Source: Candidatus Gastranaerophilales bacterium (GTDB taxonomy: Bacteria; Cyanobacteriota; Vampirovibrionia; Gastranaerophilales; Gastranaerophilaceae). From it: 64,000 nt of DNA. This document shows, one piece after another, positions 25,954-34,561 of this stretch; within the stretch, counting starts at the first letter, position 1; each line of letters starts with the position of its first letter. The stretch covers positions 62,001 through 126,000 of the forward strand of contig CALUVV010000004.1 in assembly GCA_944324305.1 (NCBI GenBank). Direction: 5' to 3'. The translations under genes were made by a program, and so were the position numbers. The notes under the pieces are model-generated. The model was not told the origin of the DNA and ran no database searches. It worked only from the letters and a program-made list of their open reading frames with translations.

Positions 25954-26412
25954 TTATATCTGCATATTTAATTTTTCTTCCAAATTAATTTTTATTTTAT
26001 TTAAAACTTTTAAACAGCTTTCCAATTCTTCGTCAGTTACGCCTTCGACAGTCTGCCGCCAGTGTTCGGCAACGGTGGGAAGTACTTCTTCGTAAGCTTC
26101 TTTGCCTTTTTCCGTAATATTAATTTTAAATATTTTACGTTTGTTTGTGTCTGCCGTCCGTGTTACAAGTCCTTTATTTTCAAGAATATTTATAATTCTT
26201 GTAATATTCGGTCTGTCTTTTAAGGTTAATGCACTAATTTGACGCTGGTACAAACCGTCATGGTCAAGAATTGCGGTCAAGACCGTAAACTGCTCGGGGG
26301 TTATGGGGTAATCAGCCTCTGCAAATTTCCGGTTAGCTATGGCACGAACCATTTTCCCGACACGTACCAGTTTCATCCCAATTCTGCTTTTTAATAAATT
26401 TGTCTTGTCCAT
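25954..26412 (-). CDS. MarR-family transcriptional regulator
   Basis: A 152-residue winged-helix repressor. The pattern PITPEQFTVLTAILDHDGLYQRQISALTLKDRPNITRIINILENKGLVTR (residues ~36-85) contains the recognition helix, and the wing follows (TADTNKRKIFKINITEKGKEAYEEVLP). It is first gene of the marR-emrA-emrB operon and divergent from a TolC-like gene; a 10-base-arm palindrome (26421-26444) between them is the likely operator. Ligand-induced release would derepress both the pump and the channel, by analogy with EmrR/MprA. Confidence 0.92.
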   Translation of the reverse strand: MDKTNLLKSRIGMKLVRVGKMVRAIANRKFAEADYPITPEQFTVLTAILDHDGLYQRQISALTLKDRPNITRIINILENKGLVTRTADTNKRKIFKINITEKGKEAYEEVLPTVAEHWRQTVEGVTDEELESCLKVLNKIKINLEEKLNMQI

Positions 26413-26420
26413 GATTTTTC

Positions 26421-26444
26421 TTTGTGTTATTATGATAACACAAA
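26421..26444. promoter_or_regulatory. Probable MarR operator between divergent efflux genes
   Basis: TTTGTGTTAT (26421-26430) and ATAACACAAA (26435-26444) form a perfect palindrome around TATG. TATGAT at 26431-26436 inside it may be the -10 box of the TolC-like gene, so binding would block transcription. The left end is 8 bases upstream of the marR start. Confidence 0.75.
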
Positions 26445-26460
26445 AAAGGAAATAGCAAGC

Positions 26461-27846
26461 ATGAAATTTTTTAAAATATTATTAACCCTGTTTGTTTTGC
26501 TGTGCAGTTTAACTGTTGCAGAGGCAAAAACATCAAAAAATACAGCGGATTACAGAACGGAATATTTAAACCTTGACTGGTGGCAAAAATATAATGATCC
26601 TGTTTTAACGGATTATATTACAACTGCTTACAAAAATAATCAGGATTTAAAGATTGCATCATTGAACGTAAAACAGTCCGAGCAGGTCGTTAAAATGGCT
26701 TTTGCAGGGCAATTGCCTCAGGTCGGATTTCAAGGAGATGTTTTCAGAGATTTAAGCTCAGCAACCGTAAAAATGGGAGCGATTACCGTTGGAGATTACA
26801 GCCAGAGTAATTTTTTCCTGCCTTTGACAATGAGTTATGAAGTTGATCTTTGGGGAGAAAATTATTTAAAAACAAAATCTGTAAAAAAACAGCTTGAAAT
26901 GGTTAAACAGAATGAAAGAGCATCTTACATTTCTTTAACTTCCGCTGTTGCCGCAGATTACTTTAACCTGATAAAGTTTGATAAACTTATAAAGGATCAG
27001 GAAGAACTGGTCAAACTTCAAACGGAAATAGTAAGACTTGAAGAAATTAAATATAAAAACGGTTTATGTCCTGTCACCGAGTTAATGGACGAGAAACAGC
27101 TTTTGACACAATTGCGTGAAGAATTAAATGTTTATGTTGACAAAAGACTTATTGTCGCAAGAGAACTCGGTGTATTAACAGGTCTAAGGGAAAAAGATTT
27201 AAGTGTAATGCCGAGAAGTGATTATTCCGTTGCATCACTTCTTCCGCTTCCTCAAAGTATTAACGCGGAAGTTATACAATACAGACCCGATTATTTAAAA
27301 GTCGAAGATTATATTGAAAAAATCGGTATTGATGCAAAAGTTGCAAGACGTGATTTCCTTCCTAAATTTATTTTATACGGTCAGGCAGGTTTCAGTGCAT
27401 ATAATCTTACAAATATTTTCGGAAATCACACTTTCAAATCTTTGATAGGTTTTATGCCTTCCATAGATTTATTTACGGGCGGAGCTAAAATGGCACGTTT
27501 AAGATGGACTAAATTAGAGCTTGAAAAAGCACAGCAGATTTATGAAAAAACAATTCTAAATTCAGTTCAGGAAGTCAATGATGCACTGGGCGGTGCAATA
27601 ACAAGAGAAATGAATTATAATGAGAGTATTAAACGTTATAATCTTGAAAAAGAAAAGTTTGCACTGGCTGACAAAAAATATAACATCGGAGCAAAATCAA
27701 ACTTGGACTTGATGAAGGACAGTGAGAAACTTCTTGTTGCAGATAAAGATAAAGTCAGCAGCCAGGTGAATTATTTAATTTCTACGGTAAATATCTATAA
27801 GGCTGTCGGCGGTAAAGATTTTACAACAATTAACGAGAAACTCTAA
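26461..27846 (+). CDS. TolC/NodT-family outer membrane efflux channel
   Basis: A 461-residue outer membrane factor with a Sec signal peptide (MKFFKILLTLFVLLCSLTVAEA) and no lipobox. Two OEP repeats are visible: YNDPVLTDYITTAYKNNQDLKIA in the first half, then INAEVIQYRPDYLKVEDYIEKIGIDAKVARRDFLPKF and FTGGAKMARL in the second. The ATG at 26461 with AAAGGAA upstream is chosen; an in-frame ATG at 26422 lies inside the operator. It should complete the tripartite pump with the divergent EmrA/EmrB pair. Confidence 0.92.
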   Translation: MKFFKILLTLFVLLCSLTVAEAKTSKNTADYRTEYLNLDWWQKYNDPVLTDYITTAYKNNQDLKIASLNVKQSEQVVKMAFAGQLPQVGFQGDVFRDLSSATVKMGAITVGDYSQSNFFLPLTMSYEVDLWGENYLKTKSVKKQLEMVKQNERASYISLTSAVAADYFNLIKFDKLIKDQEELVKLQTEIVRLEEIKYKNGLCPVTELMDEKQLLTQLREELNVYVDKRLIVARELGVLTGLREKDLSVMPRSDYSVASLLPLPQSINAEVIQYRPDYLKVEDYIEKIGIDAKVARRDFLPKFILYGQAGFSAYNLTNIFGNHTFKSLIGFMPSIDLFTGGAKMARLRWTKLELEKAQQIYEKTILNSVQEVNDALGGAITREMNYNESIKRYNLEKEKFALADKKYNIGAKSNLDLMKDSEKLLVADKDKVSSQVNYLISTVNIYKAVGGKDFTTINEKL

Positions 27847-28710
27847 TTAGCTGAAAACTTCTCTTATAGCGGTAATTACTTTTGAGAAAAGCTTATTTCT
27901 TGCTTTTTCGGCGGCTAATATTTCATTATTATTTAAGAAACGGTTGTATTGTTTTGCAAGTTCTTCGTCTGCGAGACACTCATAAATTTCTATAGGATTT
28001 CTGAACGGAAGCCCGCCGCGTGTGTCATCCAGATCAATCGGGGTAAGGAGTTTTCTTTCAAAGTCAACCATAATATTATTAGGATTAATTAAATCTAATA
28101 AATCGCTGTTTTTATCGACAATTGTTTTTATGTTTTGAACAAAATTGTTTATGGACTTTTGCGGAAATTCTGATAACTTTAAAATTTTTTCAAGGTAAAT
28201 TTGAGCATGTTTATCTGTAAGTTTTTCAGGATGTTCGCAGTAGATATTCCAATTATCTATGGAATTCGGTACTCCGTTAACTTTTTTAAGAAAAAGTATG
28301 CCTTTGTTGTTTGTAATTACGGATTGACCGAAATTGTGGAACGGAAATAAATCATCAGATCTTTCAAATGTTCCTTCAAGTGCTTCTTTGTATGTTTTTT
28401 CAATAGGAAAAGATATTTTCAACCCGTATTCGTTTATATTTGGAATAGTATAAAATTTTGAATACTGACCTGAATTTATTGAAAAATTATTTTTTATCGT
28501 ATCTTTTAAAACTCTTTTAAGTAATTGCTGTGCATCGGCTTTCCCGTATATATTTACAATTTTTTCCATCAAATCTTCCGCAGAATGTAAAGTTTGTGTG
28601 CTGCCGAATGATACGGTATCCTGACGTAAAGGGGTAATATTAAAATTGCGTCGACCCGGTAATGTATTATATGTATTAAGTTTTATCGGGGAAATAGTAT
28701 TCACAAGCAT
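27847..28710 (-). CDS. Unknown protein with kinase-like motifs
   Basis: A 287-residue protein I cannot place in a family. Residues 1-35 are probably disordered and include DTVSFGS. The second half contains LDLINPNNIMVD followed 9 residues later by PIDLDD, which resembles the catalytic loop (DxxxxN) and metal-binding Asp of aminoglycoside-phosphotransferase or HipA-like kinase folds; YGLKI at about residue 95 and GILFLKKVNG could be the ATP-lysine strand and hinge. The spacing is not exact, so this is only a suggestion. No signal peptide. Its stop codon abuts the end of the convergent TolC-like gene. Confidence 0.6.
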   Translation of the reverse strand: MLVNTISPIKLNTYNTLPGRRNFNITPLRQDTVSFGSTQTLHSAEDLMEKIVNIYGKADAQQLLKRVLKDTIKNNFSINSGQYSKFYTIPNINEYGLKISFPIEKTYKEALEGTFERSDDLFPFHNFGQSVITNNKGILFLKKVNGVPNSIDNWNIYCEHPEKLTDKHAQIYLEKILKLSEFPQKSINNFVQNIKTIVDKNSDLLDLINPNNIMVDFERKLLTPIDLDDTRGGLPFRNPIEIYECLADEELAKQYNRFLNNNEILAAEKARNKLFSKVITAIREVFS

Positions 28711-28822
28711 AGTGATTTAAAACTTATAAAAAAATTTTTTGCGCGTTAAAAATTACCTATGTGTAGATTTTGCTTTTTTTCTTACCGAGTTTAAATATAT
28801 AGAAATTAAGGAGTTAACTATC

Positions 28823-29401
28823 ATGCATAAAATTTCTATAGCTGCATTTTTGACGGTTTTTATATCATTGATGTTTCTTGCAGAGCCTGTAAAAGCCGAG
28901 GAAATTCATTTTGATAATAATGTTTACACATTGAAATACAGTGCTGTCGCTCCGCAGACAGAAGGATACGGAAATGAGTATTTTCTTAAAAATGAGGATG
29001 TCGGCAGATGGACAAAAATGATAGGCGTTTATTATTACCCGAAAGAGTCAAATCCTCTTAAATTTGCCGAAAATTTTGACAAAACCATTGAAAATACAGA
29101 GAACAGCGTACTTCTAAAGCTTATTGAAAATAAGAAAGCTGATAAGGCTGCAATAAGTTTTCTTGTAAACGGATGTGAAAATGCTAAGAAATATTTCGAA
29201 TATAATATATATAAATTTGAAAAAAGTCCGGTTAAAGGCATGGTGGTCTTAAAGTACGCTGTGAAGCACTACTTCACCAATAACGATGAGATAAAATTGA
29301 TAGCGGAAAATATTAAGAAAGAAAATGATAAATACCTTGAAACTATTATTACATCACCAATTCCGACGATTATAGAAAAAAATATTCCCGCTCGCGAATA
29401 A
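28823..29401 (+). CDS. Exported protein of unknown function
   Basis: A 192-residue protein starting at an ATG preceded by TAAGGAGTT; the open frame extends upstream to 28739 but those codons lack a ribosome site. Residues 1-24 are a Sec signal peptide (ISIAAFLTVFISLMFLAEPVKA, cleavage after KAEE or PVKA). The mature part has VAPQTEGYGNEYF, VYYYPKESNPLKFAENFDKTIENTE and a lysine-rich C-terminal half; it resembles small periplasmic proteins without assigned role. It is divergent from the kinase-like gene. Confidence 0.72.
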   Translation: MHKISIAAFLTVFISLMFLAEPVKAEEIHFDNNVYTLKYSAVAPQTEGYGNEYFLKNEDVGRWTKMIGVYYYPKESNPLKFAENFDKTIENTENSVLLKLIENKKADKAAISFLVNGCENAKKYFEYNIYKFEKSPVKGMVVLKYAVKHYFTNNDEIKLIAENIKKENDKYLETIITSPIPTIIEKNIPARE

Positions 29402-29414
29402 GATATCAACCTTA

Positions 29415-29443
29415 TTGACATATTTTTATTCACACCTTATTAT
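29415..29443 (+). promoter_or_regulatory. Consensus promoter, probably leaderless
   Basis: TTGACA (29415-29420), 17-base spacer, TATTAT (29438-29443). The predicted transcription start falls at about the ATG at 29450, and no Shine-Dalgarno sequence is present. Confidence 0.75.
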
Positions 29444-29449
29444 GCTGTT

Positions 29450-30253
29450 ATGGTAGTTGAAGATGTGACCAGAGTTAAAGATTACTTGAATAAAACAAAG
29501 TTAACTACACTCGACTATGTAATTAATCCTTACGTGGGCTGTCCGAATAAGTGTATTTATTGCTATGCGGCATATATGTCAAGTTTCAGCAAACATTCAG
29601 AGGAATGGGGCGATTTTATTGACATTAAAAGGACTAATAAAAGGATTAATATTTTCAAAATTAAAAATAAAAAAGTGATGATAAGCACTGTCACTGACCC
29701 GTATAATTCATACGAAAAAAAATACGGAACTACCAGAATGATTATGGAACAGCTGGTTAAATCGGAAGCTTTCATAACAGTTGTTACAAAGTCAAAACTT
29801 GTTCTGAGAGATGTTGACCTGTTTAAAAAAATGAAACATGTTGAAGTTGCAATATCAATCAGTACGCTTGACGAACATCTGAAAAAGAAAATAGAACCGC
29901 GTTCGTCATCTGTAGAAGAAAGACTTGAAACATTAAAAAAACTAAAGCAAAATGGTATTAGAACAATTGTATTTATTTCCCCAATTATTCCTCAAATAAC
30001 TGATTTTAAAAGAATAATTGAAGCCACAAAAGAATATGCGGATGAATACTGGTTCGACAAACTTAATCTCAGGAGCAGTTTTAAGACCAAGATGTTTAAG
30101 TTTATAAATGAAGAATACCCGTTGTATAACCCGATATATGAAAATATTTATAACCGAAAGAATACTAAATATTTTGACGACCTATCCGATGAAATAGCCA
30201 AATATTGCACGGAAAATAATATAAGTTTTAAAAATTTCTATGCCGGCACATAA
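29450..30253 (+). CDS. Radical SAM protein of the SPL/DNA-repair-photolyase-like family
   Basis: A 267-residue radical SAM enzyme. The iron-sulfur motif CPNKCIYCYA (CxxxCxxC) is near residue 29, preceded by INPYVGC as in COG1533 proteins (spore photoproduct lyase-like), and followed by the family landmarks VMISTVTDPYNSYEKKYGTTR, TVVTKSKLVLRDVDLF and PIIPQITDF. Substrate is unknown; most of these stand-alone bacterial proteins are uncharacterised. The start codon coincides with the predicted transcription start. A terminator that overlaps the 3' end of the convergent galT lies downstream. Confidence 0.88.
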   Translation: MVVEDVTRVKDYLNKTKLTTLDYVINPYVGCPNKCIYCYAAYMSSFSKHSEEWGDFIDIKRTNKRINIFKIKNKKVMISTVTDPYNSYEKKYGTTRMIMEQLVKSEAFITVVTKSKLVLRDVDLFKKMKHVEVAISISTLDEHLKKKIEPRSSSVEERLETLKKLKQNGIRTIVFISPIIPQITDFKRIIEATKEYADEYWFDKLNLRSSFKTKMFKFINEEYPLYNPIYENIYNRKNTKYFDDLSDEIAKYCTENNISFKNFYAGT

Positions 30254-30300
30254 ATTGCTTCTTGACAAATAAAATAAATCTTTGCCGGCTTTTCCTAAAA

Positions 30301-31791
30301 TTAAAGGACATTGATGAATTTCAAAAAGGCATCATGTCCTTTTTTATTGCGTTTGAAAACTCCTGCGTGTTCAAGTACTATTACAAATACAAGACCTGTT
30401 TCCTTTTCTAATATTTCAGTTATGTTGTTTTCGTTAATGTTTGTATATTTGGGCAGAAAACTTTCAACCCAGTCCGCGTGTTTTGCGGTAAGTTCATTTT
30501 CACGTAAATTTAATTTAGAAAGTATGCACTTTGCTGTCTCTTTCAATTCTCTGTCAAGACGTGAAGGAAGAACTGCAAGCCCCATAACTTCTATAAGACC
30601 TATGTTTTCTTTTTTTATGTGGTGAAGTTCTTTGTGAGGGTGGTAAACTCCGAGGGGATGTTCATCGGTTGTTATATTATTTCTTAATACAAGGTCAAGT
30701 TCAAATAAATCTCCTTTTTTACGGGCAATAGGCGTTATAGTGTTATGCGGTTCTCCGTTTGTTTCTGCAAAAATGAATGCTTCTTCATCGGTATAGCCGC
30801 GCCATTTGTTTAAAATACGGTCTGCAAGCTCTGCAAGTTTTTCGGAATTTTCATGACGTATTCTGATAACCGACATAGGCCATTTTACAATTCCGGTTTC
30901 CACATCTTCAAAGCCTTTAATTGAAAAATGCTCTTCTATTTCGGCTCTTTCCATTGCAAATTCATAATGACCTCCCTGAAAATGGTCGTGCGAAAGTATT
31001 GAGCCGCCAACTATCGGCAAGTCTGCGTTAGAGCCGACAAAATAATGCGGAAATATTTTTATAAAATCGAAAAGCTTTTTGAAAGTGCTTTTGTCAATAA
31101 CCATAGGAACATGACTGCTGTTCAGGATAATGCAGTGTTCATTGTAATATACGTACGGTGAATATTGAAAATACCAGCTTTCTCCGTCGATTTCAACAGG
31201 AATAATTCTGTGATTTTGGCGTGCAGGGTGATTAATTCTTCCTGCATAACCTTCATTTTGCGGGCAAAGCATGCATTTAGGATAACCGCTTTGTTTTGCT
31301 TTCTTTGCAGCAGCAATAGCTTTTGGATCTTTTTCTGGCTTTGAAAGATTTATTGACAGGTCAAGCAGCCCGTATTCGGTTGCGGTTTGCCAGCGTAAAT
31401 CTTTCTCAATCCTGTAGCGTCTTATATAATCGGTATCCTGACTGAATTTATAATACCAATCTGTTGCTTTGCGAGGTGATTGAAGATAAAGTCTTTTAAA
31501 TTCTTCTATAACTTCATGCGGAGGCGGCACCAGTACACTCATTATTTTTGTGTCGAACAGGTCGCGATAAACAATACTGTTCTCAATTAATCCTTTTTCA
31601 ACCGCGTAATCAAGAATTTCTTTAAGTACATTTTCAAGATCAATATTTTTGAAGGTTTGTTCGGGTTCAATATATTCGTCAATATTTAAGATTTCCAGAA
31701 GCCTGTTAATAACGTAATTTGTATCTTCGGGAGTAATTAAATCTTTTTCAATTCCGTATTGAACAAGTTGTTTTATCGCATTAAAAATCAT
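30301..31791 (-). CDS. galT: UDP-glucose--hexose-1-phosphate uridylyltransferase, class II
   Basis: GalT exchanges UMP between UDP-glucose and galactose 1-phosphate in the Leloir pathway. At 496 residues it belongs to the class II (Firmicutes-type) family. Landmarks are VLVPPPHEVIEEF, CMLCPQNEGYAGRINHPARQNHRIIPV, ILNSSHVPM, the histidine-rich GGSILSHDHFQGGHYEFAMERA, EPHNTITPIARKKG and GVYHPHKELHHIKKENIGLIEVMGLAVLP. It overlaps galK by 11 bases at its 5' end and so forms a galKT operon. Confidence 0.95.
   Translation of the reverse strand: MIFNAIKQLVQYGIEKDLITPEDTNYVINRLLEILNIDEYIEPEQTFKNIDLENVLKEILDYAVEKGLIENSIVYRDLFDTKIMSVLVPPPHEVIEEFKRLYLQSPRKATDWYYKFSQDTDYIRRYRIEKDLRWQTATEYGLLDLSINLSKPEKDPKAIAAAKKAKQSGYPKCMLCPQNEGYAGRINHPARQNHRIIPVEIDGESWYFQYSPYVYYNEHCIILNSSHVPMVIDKSTFKKLFDFIKIFPHYFVGSNADLPIVGGSILSHDHFQGGHYEFAMERAEIEEHFSIKGFEDVETGIVKWPMSVIRIRHENSEKLAELADRILNKWRGYTDEEAFIFAETNGEPHNTITPIARKKGDLFELDLVLRNNITTDEHPLGVYHPHKELHHIKKENIGLIEVMGLAVLPSRLDRELKETAKCILSKLNLRENELTAKHADWVESFLPKYTNINENNITEILEKETGLVFVIVLEHAGVFKRNKKGHDAFLKFINVL
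30303..30345. terminator. Terminator embedded in the 3' end of galT
   Basis: AAAGGACAT (30303-30311) pairs with ATGTCCTTT (30334-30342), with further pairing GATG/CATC inside, followed by TTT on the plus strand. It can end the radical SAM transcript and is part of the last galT codons. Confidence 0.65.
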
Positions 31792-32983
31792 TTTTTACCT
31801 CACAACCGCCTGTAGAGCTTATCGAAAGTATGTGGCAATTTCCTTTTCCGACAATGTTTTCTGTTTTTTCTTTAAATTCATCAACCATATCAAGAGGAAC
31901 AAATGCCTGTACGGTTCCTGCAAATCCTCCGCCGTGAACTCTGTATGCCCCTTTGTCCTTTAATAGTTCATCGCATACTGCAAGTACGATTGCTACGGCT
32001 TGCTCTTTTGCAGACCCGCATACACAAACATTCTGGAGATACATGTATGATGAGTAGCCTGATTGTTTTACAAGTTTCAGGAAGGTTTTAAAATCTCCTC
32101 TTTCAAGTGCTTCCGCTTCATCTTTTGCCCGCCGGTTTTCGTTAAAGAAATGAAGTGCGCGTAATATTGCTCTGTCACCCGCAGATTTTCGTAAAATAGG
32201 AATTTCTTTTATAAAATCTTCTTTTTTGACATCCCTAAGATATTCTTTGCCGAAATGTTTTGCGATTAATTTCATTTCGTAAGGTATTGAAGCGTATTCA
32301 TCGGTTAAATCAGCATGATCAGCCCCCGAATCGATTATGCAAAGAGCATAACCGGTTGATATAAAATCAAAATCCACTTTTTTAATAACGGGGTTTTCCT
32401 TATCATTAAAATCAATTGCAACAATTCCGCCCACAGATGATGCCATTTGATCCATAAGCCCGCAGGGTTTGCCGAAATAAACATTTTCCGCGTACTGACC
32501 GATTTTTGCAATCTCAACGGCGTTAACTTTGTTCTCAAAGAAAAGTCCGTTTATCACGTTTCCTATTAATACCTCAAAAGCGGCGGATGAGGATAATCCC
32601 GAACCTTTTAAAACATTTGATACCGTGTAACAATCAAATCCTTTTACTTCGCAGCCGAGTTCTTTAAACTTAGCCGCTATTCCGCGTATTAGAGCTTTAG
32701 CTTGATTAAATTCTTTTTTGTCGGGAGAAAGTTCGTTGATATTTATAATATCTAACGGGTACCCCTCTGATTGAACTCTTATTTCATCCGTTCCGTTCGG
32801 AGCTGCTGCCGCTTTAATATCAAGATTTATGCTTGCGGCAAGCACACAGCCATGCTGATGATCTGTATGATTTCCGCCTATTTCCGTTCTCCCGGGTGCC
32901 GAAAAAAACTTTATATCCGTGTAATCTCCGAATGTTTCTTTAAATTTTTCAACTAAACTTGCAAATCTTTCTCTCTTAATCAT
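31781..32983 (-). CDS. galK: Galactokinase
   Basis: A 400-residue GHMP kinase that phosphorylates galactose at C1. Visible motifs are the galactose signature SAPGRTEIGGNHTDHQHG (residues ~28-45), the phosphate loop LKGSGLSSSAAFEVLIG, CGLMDQMASSVGGIVAIDF, and the C-terminal HGGGFAGTVQAFVP. The N-terminal 25 residues are helical, slightly longer than in E. coli GalK. ACTCCTTTG on the plus strand gives a GGAG ribosome site. It is divergent from a sugar symporter gene, which is likely the galactose importer. Confidence 0.95.
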   Translation of the reverse strand: MIKRERFASLVEKFKETFGDYTDIKFFSAPGRTEIGGNHTDHQHGCVLAASINLDIKAAAAPNGTDEIRVQSEGYPLDIININELSPDKKEFNQAKALIRGIAAKFKELGCEVKGFDCYTVSNVLKGSGLSSSAAFEVLIGNVINGLFFENKVNAVEIAKIGQYAENVYFGKPCGLMDQMASSVGGIVAIDFNDKENPVIKKVDFDFISTGYALCIIDSGADHADLTDEYASIPYEMKLIAKHFGKEYLRDVKKEDFIKEIPILRKSAGDRAILRALHFFNENRRAKDEAEALERGDFKTFLKLVKQSGYSSYMYLQNVCVCGSAKEQAVAIVLAVCDELLKDKGAYRVHGGGFAGTVQAFVPLDMVDEFKEKTENIVGKGNCHILSISSTGGCEVKNDF

Positions 32984-33103
32984 AAAACTCCTTTGTTATT
33001 AATCTTATGCCCTTTAAGTTTTTTATAGAAACAATTTTATTAAAAATGATAAAATTATTAAAATTTGGGAATATATTTATTATCTTATTTAGGAGATTTA
33101 TAT

Positions 33104-34516
33104 ATGGAAGATTGTATTAACACTTGTGATGAGGGCAGAATAAAAAAAGCTAAACGGATGAAGATTTTTATTTCATTTGCAGCCGGCATGGCAGGACTTT
33201 TGTTCGGTCTTGATATCGGTGTAATTTCAGGTGCTCTGCCGTTTATTACAACTCATTTTGAATTAACAAGCAGACTTCAGGAATGGGTTGTAAGTACAAT
33301 GATGCTCGGGGCAGCACTGGGTGCAATGTCCACAGGCTGGATTTCTTTTAAATTGGGGCGTAAAAAAAGTTTGATGTCCGGTGCGGCTTTATTTGTTCTC
33401 GGCTCAATCGGCTGTGCTTGTGCTCCTAATGTCCCTATTCTGTTAATTTCAAGAGTAATGCTCGGTTTTGCCGTAGGTATAGCGTCTTACGTTGCACCTT
33501 TGTACCTGTCTGAAATGTCTGAAAAAGAGGACAGAGGCAAACTTATTTCAATGTATCAAATGATGGTAACCATCGGTATTCTTGTTGCATTTATTTCCGA
33601 TACAATATTCAGTTACGGCGGCCACTGGCGTTTGATGCTCGGAGTAATCAGTATTCCCGCATTATTATTGATGATTTCCGTATTCGGACTTCCTGACAGC
33701 CCGAGATGGCTTGCTTCAAAAGGTCATTTTGATAAAGCAAAAGATATTTTGAGAATGCTCAGCACAACCGATGCAAAAGCGGACGGGGAACTTTCGGAAA
33801 TCAGGGAAAGTCTTAAAGTTAAGCAGGAAGGCTGGGGACTTTTCAGAGCAAACAAAAATGTTCGCCGTGCGGTTTACCTTGGAATGCTTCTTCAGGCAAT
33901 GCAGCAGTTTACGGGTATGAACGTAATACTTTATTATGCACCCCAAATATTTAAACATGCAGGGTTTGCAAATACCGAACAGCAGATGATTGCGACCGTA
34001 ATATGCGGTTTAACAAATACTCTTGCAACGCTTATTGCAATGAGAACTGTTGACAAACAGGGAAGAAAACCTATTTTAAAAATCGGTTTTGCAGGTATGG
34101 CAGCGGGCACATTCCTTTTAGGCGTATGCTTGTATATGATTAATGCGGGATTTAGTGCATTGTGGATTTCAATTGCCGCAATTATTATGACGTTATTTAC
34201 AATTACAAGTTTCGCGATGAGCGCAGGTCCTGTGGTTTGGATTTTATGCTCGGAAATTCAGCCGTTGAAAAGCAGGGATTTCGGCGTTGCCTGCTCTACA
34301 ACCACAAACTGGATTGTAAATATGATTATCGGTGCTACATTCCTGACTTTAATCAATACATTCGGAATTGCGGTTACATTCTGGATTTATACTGCACTGA
34401 ACCTGTCGTTTATAGTTCTTACTATTCTGCTTATACCTGAGACAAAAGGTATTTCGCTTGAAAATATAGAGAAAAATCTTATGGACGGTAAACCTCTTAA
34501 AGAAATCGGGGTTTAG
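33104..34516 (+). CDS. MFS sugar/proton symporter (GalP/XylE-like)
   Basis: A 470-residue, 12-helix member of the sugar porter family. Signatures are [18 protein letters not shown] in helix 1, GRKKSLM (motif A), [51 protein letters not shown] in helix 7 with the sugar-binding residues, and the terminal [15 protein letters not shown] 33104, preceded by TTAGGAGA, is chosen over an in-frame ATG at 33065. Being divergent from galK-galT it is probably the galactose importer, though glucose or xylose cannot be excluded. A strong terminator follows. Confidence 0.92.
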   Translation: MEDCINTCDEGRIKKAKRMKIFISFAAGMAGLLFGLDIGVISGALPFITTHFELTSRLQEWVVSTMMLGAALGAMSTGWISFKLGRKKSLMSGAALFVLGSIGCACAPNVPILLISRVMLGFAVGIASYVAPLYLSEMSEKEDRGKLISMYQMMVTIGILVAFISDTIFSYGGHWRLMLGVISIPALLLMISVFGLPDSPRWLASKGHFDKAKDILRMLSTTDAKADGELSEIRESLKVKQEGWGLFRANKNVRRAVYLGMLLQAMQQFTGMNVILYYAPQIFKHAGFANTEQQMIATVICGLTNTLATLIAMRTVDKQGRKPILKIGFAGMAAGTFLLGVCLYMINAGFSALWISIAAIIMTLFTITSFAMSAGPVVWILCSEIQPLKSRDFGVACSTTTNWIVNMIIGATFLTLINTFGIAVTFWIYTALNLSFIVLTILLIPETKGISLENIEKNLMDGKPLKEIGV

Positions 34517-34523
34517 CAAAATA

Positions 34524-34557
34524 AAAAAAGCTTTCCTTATAACAGGAAAGCTTTTTT
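34524..34557. terminator. Bidirectional terminator
   Basis: A hairpin with AAAGCTTTCCT and AGGAAAGCTTT arms is flanked by A and T runs on both sides; it can serve the symporter and the convergent GH77-like gene. Confidence 0.85.
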
Positions 34558-34561
34558 ATTA

